From assembly GCF_000803065.1 (NCBI RefSeq), contig NZ_JSXI01000074.1, positions 62,001 through 126,000 on the forward strand: a DNA stretch of 64,000 nt, given 5' to 3'. The number at the start of each line of letters is the position of its first letter. Position 1 is the first letter of the stretch. Below, one piece after another: positions 8,061-16,092 of the stretch. Below the pieces are notes generated by a model. It had not been told where the DNA came from, did no database searches, and saw only the letters and a list, made by a program, of their open reading frames with translations. Origin of the DNA: Sphingomonas sp. ERG5 (GTDB lineage Bacteria > Pseudomonadota > Alphaproteobacteria > Sphingomonadales > Sphingomonadaceae). Both the position numbers and the translations under genes were made by a program.

Positions 8061-9257
8061 TCAATAAAGCAGGAATCGCTGCCGTTCCGCGGTCCACGCG
8101 GCCTCATCCGGGCCGGTAAGCGTATCCAGATCGCGCGACTCGGCAGCGGCATCATCGACCCAGTCGCGCAACCCCGGCCCGGCATTGATCACATCGATCG
8201 CGAGCTTGCCGAATTCATATTCGTACGGGAAATCGCGCCACAGATCATAAGCCGGATAGAACCGCCGGATCGCCTTGAAACCCAGCGCCTGCACCCGCCA
8301 GGGCCTGAACGCCTGATGGTCGTACCCCGGTCCCTCGGCATGGATGAACACGCCGCTGCACAATTGGCCGACATGTTTATGGAAGGTCGGCTGGAACCAG
8401 ATGTCGCGCAATGTGCAACCGGCCAGCCATGCCGGTGCGAAACGGCGCATTTCGGCGATTACCGCCCGCGCGTCGATATCGGGTGCGCCGAACAATTCGA
8501 GTGGCCGCGTCGTGCCGCGCCCCTCTGACAGGGTCGTCCCCTCAAGCATCACCGTACCGGCATAGGCACGCGCCATGTTGATATTGGCGGCGTTGGGGCT
8601 TGGGTTGATCCACACGCGATCCGCCGGCCAGCCAAAGCCGGGCGCGGCATCGGGCTCCCACCCCTCCATCGCGATCACGCGATAGTCCACATCGAGCTTG
8701 AAGTGATCGATGAACCAGTGCCCGAGTTCGCCCAATGTCAGGCCATGCCGCATCGGCATCGGCCCTGCCCCGACAAAGCTCTCCCAACCCGGAAGCAGGG
8801 TCAGCCCCTCAACCGGGCGCCCCGCCGGATTGGGGCGATCGAGCACCCAGACCGCCTTGCCATGCTCGGCCGCGGCCTCAAGCACGTAAAGCAACGTCGT
8901 GACGAAGGTGTAGATGCGGCACCCGACATCCTGCAGGTCGACCAGCATCACGTCGAACGTGCCCATCGACTGCCCGGTCGGCCGGCGCACTTCGCCGTAC
9001 AGGCTGAACACCGGCATGCCGTAAGTCGGGTCAGTGAAGTCGGGCGACTCCATCATATTGTCCTGCAGGTCGCCGCGCACGCCATGCTGCGGCCCGAACA
9101 CCGCGGAGACGTTGAGACCGCTTGCGACCAGCGCATCGATCGAATGCGTCAGGTCGGCGGTGACCGAGGCAGGATGCGCGAGCAGCGCGACACGCTTGCC
9201 CTCAAGGGGTTTACGCAGTGCGGGGTCGGCGAGGAGCCGATCGAGACCGAATTTCAT
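8061..9257 (-). CDS. DUF1343 protein, NamZ-type exo-beta-N-acetylmuramidase
   Basis: 398 residues, no signal peptide. Seen: GKRVALLAHPASVT at the start, FGPQHGVRGDLQDNM, a DLQDVGCRIYTF core, DRPNPAGR and EGTTLSEGRGTTRPLE, all typical of DUF1343. NamZ in Bacillus removes non-reducing-end N-acetylmuramic acid from peptidoglycan chains; the role here is transferred by family. The start overlaps the stop of the DOMON-like gene by four bases (ATGA at 9254-9257), so the two are translationally coupled. Confidence 0.88.
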   Translation of the reverse strand: MKFGLDRLLADPALRKPLEGKRVALLAHPASVTADLTHSIDALVASGLNVSAVFGPQHGVRGDLQDNMMESPDFTDPTYGMPVFSLYGEVRRPTGQSMGTFDVMLVDLQDVGCRIYTFVTTLLYVLEAAAEHGKAVWVLDRPNPAGRPVEGLTLLPGWESFVGAGPMPMRHGLTLGELGHWFIDHFKLDVDYRVIAMEGWEPDAAPGFGWPADRVWINPSPNAANINMARAYAGTVMLEGTTLSEGRGTTRPLELFGAPDIDARAVIAEMRRFAPAWLAGCTLRDIWFQPTFHKHVGQLCSGVFIHAEGPGYDHQAFRPWRVQALGFKAIRRFYPAYDLWRDFPYEYEFGKLAIDVINAGPGLRDWVDDAAAESRDLDTLTGPDEAAWTAERQRFLLY

Positions 9258-9850
9258 GCGGCCGTCGGTGCCGCGAGGTCGGCGGTAAAGCAATCCCGGT
9301 TGTGGAAATCGGGTACTTCGGACGTGTCGGTCGGATGTGCGAGCGCCCAGAAGGATTTGCTGCCATCCTTCGCCTCGATCACGGCGGTCAGGCCGACCTG
9401 CCACACAGCGCCGTCGGCGAGCAAAGGCAAAGTGAGCGACACTGTCAGCTCGGCGGTATCGGGCGTCATGCGCCATCCTTCATTCTCGTAATGCGCGGTT
9501 TGCGAATTGCGCATCCCGGCGCGATAGCCATGGAATTCATAGATCGCCCATCTGCCCGAAGGCGAGGCGTTGAGCTCGGTATAGTCGTCGCCCTCGCCGG
9601 GTGCGATGAATGCCTCGAAGCAGCTATGCTGCCAGAGATTATCGGCAAAGGCCGGGTCGGCCGGTGCGGGCCATAGGACGGCATCGATCGCGCCGATGGC
9701 ACGGTAGCGGAGAGTCAGCAGATCGCGCGACGGCCGATCGGCGGTGACCGTTACGCTGTCCAGGGGGCCGCGAGGCAAGGCGGGATGCGGGATCAACACC
9801 CACTCCTGCTTCCCCGGCGAAGGCCGGGGTCCAGTCGCGATGTCACTCAT
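9254..9850 (-). CDS. DOMON-like domain protein
   Basis: 198 residues, one beta-rich domain (WPAPADPAFADNLWQHSCFEAFIAPG, then YTELNASPSGRWAIYEF) typical of DOMON-like proteins of unknown ligand. No signal peptide. Start at ATG 9850 overlaps the GIY-YIG stop by four bases. Residues about 7-17 (GPRPSPGKQEW) look like translated palindromic repeat: the DNA at 9812-9834 (CCCCGGCGAAGGCCGGGG) is a known type of sphingomonad intergenic repeat, so the N-terminus may have been built from it. Confidence 0.8.
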   Translation of the reverse strand: MSDIATGPRPSPGKQEWVLIPHPALPRGPLDSVTVTADRPSRDLLTLRYRAIGAIDAVLWPAPADPAFADNLWQHSCFEAFIAPGEGDDYTELNASPSGRWAIYEFHGYRAGMRNSQTAHYENEGWRMTPDTAELTVSLTLPLLADGAVWQVGLTAVIEAKDGSKSFWALAHPTDTSEVPDFHNRDCFTADLAAPTAA

Positions 9851-10143
9851 GATTGGGCGATCCGATCGTACAGATCGTCCCAATCCGGGTTGAGTCCCTC
9901 GATCTCGCGCACTTTCCATGTGCGTTTCCAGTCTTTCATGCGGAACTCCCGAACACGCGCCGATTCCAGATCACCGTGAACCTCGTACCAAACGAGCAAG
10001 CGGCAATCATATTTTTTCGTAAACCCTTCAATCACACCTTCCCGATGCTCCCATGCTCTTCGCACAAGGTCATTGGTCGAGCCCAGATAGATCGTACCGT
10101 TGCGTGCACTCGCCATGATGTAAACATAGGCTTGTTCATCCAC
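9847..10143 (-). CDS. GIY-YIG nuclease family protein
   Basis: 98 residues made of a single GIY-YIG domain: YVYIMASARNGTIYLGSTND at the start, then RAWEHREG and a C-terminal YDCRLLVWYE strand with E60-type acidic residue region. Such stand-alone proteins are common in proteobacteria; most have unproven nuclease activity. It leads a tightly overlapping three-gene group with the DOMON-like and NamZ-type genes, probably one transcript. There is no obvious functional link between the three. Confidence 0.88.
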   Translation of the reverse strand: MDEQAYVYIMASARNGTIYLGSTNDLVRRAWEHREGVIEGFTKKYDCRLLVWYEVHGDLESARVREFRMKDWKRTWKVREIEGLNPDWDDLYDRIAQS

Positions 10144-10301
10144 ACCACGGCCTTTCCGACTGGGCCAGCATCGGGTTGAACATGCCCCGCATGTTCAAGG
10201 ATCGCCCGGGGGACGATCCGACCCCATGCTCCTTCGCCGGGGAAGGTAAAAAGTGGGGCACTGGCAAATTGCGCGAGAAATCGCTATGTGCCGCGCTTCC
10301 C

Positions 10302-11627
10302 ATGGCAACAATCCTCCCCACCCCGCCGAAAATCGGCATGGTTTCGCTCGGCTGTCCCAAGAATCTGGTCGACAGCGAACGCATCCTGACCAAGCTCCGT
10401 TCCGACGGCTATGCCATGTCGCCCGACTATGCCGGCGCGGACGTGGTGCTGGTCAACACCTGCGGCTTTCTCGATTCCGCCAAGGAAGAGAGTCTGGAGG
10501 CGATCGGCGAAGCGATCGCGGAGAATGGCCGGGTCATCGTCACCGGGTGCATGGGCAAGGAAGCGGAGATGATCCGCCTGCGCTTCCCCAATGTCCTCGC
10601 CGTCACTGGCGCGCACCAATATGAGGAAGTCGTCGGCGCGGTGCATGACGCAGCGCCGATGCCGCCCAGCGCCTTTCTCAACCTGGTACCGGAAAGCGGC
10701 CTGAAGCTCACCCCGCGCCACTACAGCTATCTGAAGATTTCCGAAGGCTGCAACCATCGCTGCGCCTTTTGCATCATCCCGTCGCTGCGCGGCGACCTGG
10801 TCAGCCGCCGCCCCGACGCGATCCTGCGCGAAGCCGAAAAACTGATCGAGGCGGGCACCAGGGAATTGCTGGTGATCAGCCAGGACACGTCGGCGTATGG
10901 TGTCGATATCCGCCACCAGCCGCGCCAGTGGAAGGGCGAGGAAGTCCGCGCGCACATGACCGACCTGTCGCGCGAACTGGGCAAGCTCGGCGCGTGGGTG
11001 CGGTTGCACTATGTCTATCCCTATCCGCACGTCGATCAGGTCATCCCGCTGATGGCGGAAGGGCTGATCCTTCCCTATCTCGACATCCCGTTCCAGCATG
11101 CCAGCCGCAATGTGCTCAAGCTGATGAAGCGCCCGGCCAACGAGGCCAAGGTGCTTGAGCGCGTCAAGAACTGGCGCACCATCGCGCCCGATATCGCGAT
11201 CCGCTCGACCTTCGTGGTCGGCTTCCCGGGCGAAACCGAGGATGATTTCAAATATCTGATGGACTGGCTGGAAGAAGCGCAGCTCGACCGCGTCGGCGCG
11301 TTCCGTTTCGAACCGGTCGAAGGCGCCGCAGCCAACGCCCTGCCCGACCAGGTGCCCGAAGAGATCAAGGAAGAGCGTTACGCCCGGCTGATGGAACTGA
11401 CCGCGCGAATTTCCGCCGACAAGCTGCAGGCGAAGATCGGCCGCACGCTCGACGTGATCATCGATGCGGTGGACGAAGACGGCGCGACAGGCAGATCAAA
11501 GGCCGATGCGCCGGAGATCGACGGCGAAGTGCATCTCCGCGATGCGGGTCACCTGAAGCAGGGCGATATCGTCAGCGTCGAGATCGAGGATGCCGACGAA
11601 CACGACCTGTTCGGGGTGCCGGTCTAG
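10302..11627 (+). CDS. rimO: ribosomal protein S12 methylthiotransferase RimO
   Basis: 441 residues. Radical-SAM enzyme that adds a methylthio group to an aspartate of ribosomal protein S12. Domains: N-terminal UPF0004 with KIGMVSLGCPKNLVDSE (RimO rather than MiaB), NTCGFLDSAKEES and TGCMGK supplying the second cluster; radical-SAM cysteines C150, C154 and C157 in CNHRCAFC; C-terminal TRAM domain. Start at ATG 10302; the frame runs upstream to 10176 but those residues are unlike the family. Confidence 0.95.
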   Translation: MATILPTPPKIGMVSLGCPKNLVDSERILTKLRSDGYAMSPDYAGADVVLVNTCGFLDSAKEESLEAIGEAIAENGRVIVTGCMGKEAEMIRLRFPNVLAVTGAHQYEEVVGAVHDAAPMPPSAFLNLVPESGLKLTPRHYSYLKISEGCNHRCAFCIIPSLRGDLVSRRPDAILREAEKLIEAGTRELLVISQDTSAYGVDIRHQPRQWKGEEVRAHMTDLSRELGKLGAWVRLHYVYPYPHVDQVIPLMAEGLILPYLDIPFQHASRNVLKLMKRPANEAKVLERVKNWRTIAPDIAIRSTFVVGFPGETEDDFKYLMDWLEEAQLDRVGAFRFEPVEGAAANALPDQVPEEIKEERYARLMELTARISADKLQAKIGRTLDVIIDAVDEDGATGRSKADAPEIDGEVHLRDAGHLKQGDIVSVEIEDADEHDLFGVPV

Positions 11628-11648
11628 GGGCTTGGAAGCCCGCCCCTT

Positions 11649-11725
11649 CCGTTCGTTTCGAGCGCAGTCGAGAAACTCTGCGCAGCGCCTGTGGCCTGTT
11701 TCTCGACTGCGCTCGAAGCGAACGG
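11649..11725. repeat. 28-bp imperfect palindrome, also likely bidirectional terminator
   Basis: Arm 11649-11676 (CCGTTCGTTTCGAGCGCAGT then CGAGAAAC) pairs with 11698-11725 with a single mismatch, loop 21 bases. A diverged copy lies at 27480-27556 after trpC. It sits between convergent rimO and the PQQ dehydrogenase, so it could end transcription from both sides. It belongs to a family common between genes in sphingomonads (known from experience, not searched). Confidence 0.8.
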
Positions 11726-11777
11726 GCGGAGGTGGATCAACCCTGTTCGAAAGCACGCTGGCTATCGACGTCGCATT

Positions 11778-14159
11778 TCACGATTTCGGCAAGGCATAGG
11801 CCACGACGGAATCCCCGATCGGTGTCTCCATGAAGTGATGGCCGCCGGCCATGATCACGAGATATTCGCGGCCGCCCTGTTCATAGACCATCGGCGTCGC
11901 CTGCCCGCCGGCCGGCAGCACGTCGGACCACACGACCTTGCCGGTGCGCAGGTCGATCGCGCGGATCAGATTGTCGGTCGCCGCCGCCACGAACACCAGC
12001 CCGCCCGCCGTCACCACCGATCCGCCATTATTGGGCGTGCCGATGTTGATCGGCAGCATCGACGGGATGCCGAACGGACCATTGGTCCGCGCGGTGCCGA
12101 GCGGGCGGTCCCAGATCGTCTTGCCGGTGCGGATATCGATCGCGCGGATTCCGCCATAGGGCGGCTGCTTGCACAACAGGCCAGTGAACTTCATCCGCCA
12201 GCCGGCATTGACGTCGACGGCATAGGGCGTGCCCGCCTGCGGATCGCCCGCCCCTTCCGCGCCGGGAGTCGGACCGCCGGCCTGTTCGCGCGTCTTCCAG
12301 CCGCGCTGGTCGGCGATCTTGCGCGGCACCAGCCGGACATGGTTGGGCATATCGTTGTAATTGGCGATGATCACGCCGCGCTGCGGGTCAACCGCGATGC
12401 CACCCCAGTCGCTGCCGCCATTATAGCCGGGATATTCGACGGTATATCTGCCGGTCTCCGGCGGGGTGAAATAACCGGCATAGCGCGCCTGGCGAAACTG
12501 GATGCGACAGATCATCTGATCGATCGGCGACATGCCCCACATGTCGCGCTCGGTCAGCCGGTCCTTGCGCAGCGTATGCCAGAGCGAGACGATCTGCGTC
12601 GGAGCACGCTCGGTCGGCTCGATCCCGCCGCCGGGGGCCTTGATCGTCCCGATCGGCGTCAATGGCCGGCCGGTACGCCGGTCGAGCACATAGATGTCAC
12701 CCTGTTTCGATGGCAGCACCAGCGCGGGCACGCCCGAATAATCGATCAGGGTCGCCTGACTGCCAAGGTCATAGTCCCACACATCTTTCTTCACTGTCTG
12801 GAACGACCATCGCGGCTTGCCCGTCGCGACATCGATCGCAACCAGCGAATTGGCGAAGCTGTTCTCGATCGGTGTGCGCAGCGAGCTCCAGTAATCGACT
12901 GCGGAATTGCCCAGCGGCAGGTAAACCAGGCCCAAAGCTTCATCGCCGGAGGCGGTGGTCCACATATTGGGCGTGCCGCGCGACCATTGCTGGCCCGCCG
13001 GCGGCGCGCCGGTCCATTCCGGCTTGAGCATGTCCCAGCCCCAGCGCAGTGCGCCGGTGACTGCGTCATAGCCCTGGATCACGCCCGACGGCGCATAGCG
13101 TTCCTGCCCGTCGAGAATCTGATGCCCCGTGACCACCACGCCGCGCACGATGGTTGGCGCCGAGGTGATCGAAACCAGCCCGGGATAGACATTTCCCATC
13201 CCGATCTTGGTATCGACCTGGCCATTGGCCCCGAAATCCGCGCACGGCTTGCCCGTCGCCGCATCGACCGCGATCAGCCGCGCATCGAGCGTGCCCTCAA
13301 TGACTCGCGTCGCACAGGCCTGGCCGACGGTCGCATTGGGCACGGCATAATAGCTCACCCCGCGACAGGCGGCGGTGTACGGGATCCACTTGTCCGGCAC
13401 CTTGGGATCGAAGCGCCATTTTTCCGCGCCCGTGGCGGGATCGAGCGCCAGCATGATGCCCTTGGCCGAGCACATATACAGCGTATCGCCGACCTTTAAC
13501 GGCGTCGTCTCGGCGCCATACATCTTGGCCGCATCGGGCGTCGCCGGCATGTCGCCGGTATGAGCCAGCCATGCGCGTTTCAGCTTGCCGACATTGGAAA
13601 CGTTGATCTGCGCCAATGGCGAGAAGCGACGTGCGCTATAGGTCCCGCCATAGGCCGGCCAATCCGCACCGACCGTCTGCCCCGAACTGTCGGCCATGCC
13701 TGGCGATGCGGGCGCGGGCAGTCCGGCCAGCACCGGCGCTTCCGCGCCACGCGCGATCACCACGCCACCGATCAACGTTACAACAAGCACGCCGGCCACC
13801 GCGCCCAGCCCGACACGCCAGCGATTGGCGGCGCGGCTCAGCGTCGGCATCACCAGCAATACGGCAAGCAGAAGCACCAGCGGCGCGATCACGCGCGGTA
13901 CCAGCGCCCAGGGATTGGTCCCGACTTCCCAGAATGCCCACAGCAAGGTGAGGACGAAGATCGCGACGTACAACCAGACGCCCAACATGCGGCTACGCGC
14001 GAGTTGGACACCCGCTGCGATCATCGCGACGCCCGTCACGATATAATAAAGCGATCCGCCCAGCACCGCGAGCCATGCGCCACCAATCGCCAGGATCAAC
14101 CCGATCAACCCGATCACGAACCCCAGGATCATGGCGGCCCAGCTGCGGCGATTCTGCAT
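11778..14159 (-). CDS. membrane-bound PQQ-dependent dehydrogenase (glucose/quinate/shikimate family)
   Basis: 793 residues, the family's usual length (about 796 in E. coli Gcd). The first 150 residues hold about five membrane helices that pass electrons to ubiquinone; the rest is a periplasmic eight-bladed propeller binding PQQ. Motifs seen: WPAYGGTYSARRFSPL, NVGKLKRAWLAHTG, GVVVTGHQ, WDYDLGSQ. It oxidises sugars or cyclic alcohols outside the cell; the exact substrate cannot be read from the sequence. Start at ATG 14159 with CGAGGA upstream; the frame to 14315 has no such site. No PQQ synthesis genes in the window. Confidence 0.92.
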   Translation of the reverse strand: MQNRRSWAAMILGFVIGLIGLILAIGGAWLAVLGGSLYYIVTGVAMIAAGVQLARSRMLGVWLYVAIFVLTLLWAFWEVGTNPWALVPRVIAPLVLLLAVLLVMPTLSRAANRWRVGLGAVAGVLVVTLIGGVVIARGAEAPVLAGLPAPASPGMADSSGQTVGADWPAYGGTYSARRFSPLAQINVSNVGKLKRAWLAHTGDMPATPDAAKMYGAETTPLKVGDTLYMCSAKGIMLALDPATGAEKWRFDPKVPDKWIPYTAACRGVSYYAVPNATVGQACATRVIEGTLDARLIAVDAATGKPCADFGANGQVDTKIGMGNVYPGLVSITSAPTIVRGVVVTGHQILDGQERYAPSGVIQGYDAVTGALRWGWDMLKPEWTGAPPAGQQWSRGTPNMWTTASGDEALGLVYLPLGNSAVDYWSSLRTPIENSFANSLVAIDVATGKPRWSFQTVKKDVWDYDLGSQATLIDYSGVPALVLPSKQGDIYVLDRRTGRPLTPIGTIKAPGGGIEPTERAPTQIVSLWHTLRKDRLTERDMWGMSPIDQMICRIQFRQARYAGYFTPPETGRYTVEYPGYNGGSDWGGIAVDPQRGVIIANYNDMPNHVRLVPRKIADQRGWKTREQAGGPTPGAEGAGDPQAGTPYAVDVNAGWRMKFTGLLCKQPPYGGIRAIDIRTGKTIWDRPLGTARTNGPFGIPSMLPINIGTPNNGGSVVTAGGLVFVAAATDNLIRAIDLRTGKVVWSDVLPAGGQATPMVYEQGGREYLVIMAGGHHFMETPIGDSVVAYALPKS

Positions 14160-14328
14160 GATGAAATCCTCGGGCGAAAATCCTCGGGCGAACGTGCCAA
14201 GCTCAAACGAAAAGGGACAGCGTGAGTTCCCTATTCGAGAGGCGGAAAGTCGGTCGGCTGCTTCGAGCGCGACCAGGACGAGGAGCGGCGGCGCCTCAGG
14301 CACCGCCTCCCCCATTTCGACAAGCGGC

Positions 14329-14592
14329 TCAACCCTTGTTGCTCAGCCCTCCAATGCCGTCGACGATGCTGCCGGCAAACACGCCGCCGGCCAGTGCAGT
14401 GATCGTCGTTGCAAAGAATCCCGCCTGTCCGATCACCGGCTGGAACACCGTCGCCGCGACAATACCGCCGACGGCACCGGCAATGCTGACGATCCACCAC
14501 CAGGGGTCTGGCTGCGGCGGCCGCGGTCCGCGCCACCATCCAGGCCATTTGGTTCCGCACCAGCCGATCATCGCGAAGAATGCATATTCCAT
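14329..14592 (-). CDS. small membrane protein
   Basis: 87 residues. A short tryptophan- and proline-rich N-terminal part (WPGWWRGPRPPQPDPWWW) is followed by two or three hydrophobic, glycine-rich segments. GGAGGGAGG just upstream of ATG 14592 is a strong ribosome site and fixes the start. An 8-bp hairpin (GTCGGGCA/TGCCCGAC, 14614-14645) lies ahead. Function not recognised. Confidence 0.75.
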   Translation of the reverse strand: MEYAFFAMIGWCGTKWPGWWRGPRPPQPDPWWWIVSIAGAVGGIVAATVFQPVIGQAGFFATTITALAGGVFAGSIVDGIGGLSNKG

Positions 14593-14736
14593 GGACAACC
14601 TCCCTCCTTTTGCGTCGGGCATCGACTTATTAAGCCTTGCCCGACACTGACCATCCTCTCATTTGAGATGGATTCAACAAAAGTTAGGGCCGATCTGGTG
14701 TTTATTTACAGACGACTTGCCAGTCGCCGGCCTGAT

Positions 14737-15537
14737 CTATTCGGTCCTGGCGACCGATTGCGGCTCGCTGCGATAATAGCAGAAAGTCAGCCATAGCGCG
14801 GTGGCGCCGAGAAGATGCCAGGCCGCATGGCCCTGCACCAGGCTGTGCGGCGTGCAGATCGCCCCATGCTGGTCGAGATTCCAGATCGTGAACGCCACCG
14901 CCTTGGTCAGGATGCCGGCAAGATAGAAACCGACCTTCACACCCGGACGGCGTGGCCGGGCGAATACCAGCTCGACGATAATCGCGGCGATCAGCAGCAC
15001 GGCGAACAGCCAGCGCCGGACCTCCGGCACCGCGATCAACACCGCGACCAGCGCCGAACAGAGCAGCAGATAAAAGATGATCGCGGACCGATCGGGGATG
15101 CGCAGCCACCGGCTCAGTGCGCTGACCAGCATGAACGACCCGACCAGATACATGCCGAGCACGTCGAAGAACTGGCCCCACAGCGTCAAAGTCGCATGCA
15201 GCAGCACCGACCCGAGGCCGACCGAGATCGCGGTGACGCCGAACACGATCGCGGCGATCGGCGGCATCGCCGACGACCAGCCCTTCGCGCGCGCCAGCAC
15301 GATCATCATGAAGCCGACAAAGACATAGCCCATGGATGACCAGCTATTGGCCGGCTGCACGATCAGCGTGCCGATGCGGGGAAACTCACAGAAGCAGCGT
15401 GTCGCGGTGCAAGTGGCGGGCGCGTAGGCCAACCAGTCGGGGCCAAGCAGCGATAGCAGGAGGAGAATGCCCAGCGCGGCAATTGCGGCGAGCGCGAGTG
15501 CCGTCAGCACGTGGCGCGGCGTGATGGTCTGGCTCAA
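14737..15537 (-). CDS. ceramidase-like (CREST family) membrane hydrolase
   Basis: 266 residues with about seven membrane helices. Matches the alkaline ceramidase / CREST pattern: C-E-F with N-S-W-S-S after helix 1, S-V-L-L-H then F-F-D-V in the middle, and H-A-A-W-H near the end, giving the S/H/D/H/H zinc set. Alkaline ceramidases split ceramide to a sphingoid base and fatty acid. Sphingomonads carry glycosphingolipids, so a role in sphingolipid turnover is attractive, but bacterial members are poorly characterised. The repeat element at 15783-15956 lies upstream. Confidence 0.8.
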   Translation of the reverse strand: MSQTITPRHVLTALALAAIAALGILLLLSLLGPDWLAYAPATCTATRCFCEFPRIGTLIVQPANSWSSMGYVFVGFMMIVLARAKGWSSAMPPIAAIVFGVTAISVGLGSVLLHATLTLWGQFFDVLGMYLVGSFMLVSALSRWLRIPDRSAIIFYLLLCSALVAVLIAVPEVRRWLFAVLLIAAIIVELVFARPRRPGVKVGFYLAGILTKAVAFTIWNLDQHGAICTPHSLVQGHAAWHLLGATALWLTFCYYRSEPQSVARTE

Positions 15538-15782
15538 TATCCTGCCCCCTGTTCTTTTATCTTATCTTCCAAGGCTAGCCGCGTTGTGCGACCTCGCCAA
15601 CTGCTTCCGAAATGAGCAAGCGGCAGGACCGCCCGAGATATTATTTCCGGGAAGAGCGACCATTCCAAAAGCGGCATCGATTCAACCCCGGTCGCAACCA
15701 TGCCATCCGCGCCCGCGAATGCGGCCCTGACCGACCGCAATCCCGCTCTTTCTTATCCGTGAAAGAACCAATTCACCGGCAG
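15538..15782. other. gene-free stretch between divergent genes
   Basis: Between the ceramidase-like gene (minus) and element A. It should hold the promoter of the ceramidase-like gene; an AT-rich patch lies around 15553-15570, but no clear -35/-10 pair was found. No gene recognised. Confidence 0.4.
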
Positions 15783-15956
15783 CCTGTTTCGACTGTCGCG
15801 GGACCTGTTTTGTCACCTGTTATTACCTGTTTTCGCACCTGTTATTCCATAACAGGTAAAAGGGGCCCATCGCATTGAAATACGATCGTAATTTCCGCAC
15901 CGATCTCCAACTTATCAGGCCGGGAAAAATCATGCTGCGAAAACAGGTGAAACAGG
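15783..15956 (-). repeat. intergenic iterated-motif element A (CCTGTT type)
   Basis: Eight exact CCTGTT/AACAGG copies: CCTGTT at 15783, 15804, 15816, 15826 and 15838; AACAGG at 15851, 15942 and 15951. A weaker copy (ATCAGG) is at 15914. The pair at 15837-15857 forms a 21-bp palindrome. On the minus strand the order is two CCTGTT nine bases apart, the degenerate copy joined to AAGTTGGA (15906-15913), exactly 49 bases of spacer, the palindrome, then copies at 10-12 base steps. The same scaffold occurs at 42558-42706 with GCTGTT. It may be a protein-binding array, a structured RNA or a small mobile element; I do not recognise it. Confidence 0.8.
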
Positions 15957-16092
15957 CCCGGTTCATGGGAGAATCCGGTTCCTTCTTGTGCACCGAGCGG
16001 ATCGACCCGCCGCCCCTCACCAAATTCACGGGGGCTGGCAGGCAAGGCACGGCTCGTGCATCAATGCCGCTTTGACTTTACCGAGGATGCCG

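Noticed and set aside
15783..15956. Reading the iterated CCTGTT element as a CRISPR array
   Set aside because: Repeats are only 6-7 bases, in both orientations, with spacers of 3-90 bases; no cas genes.
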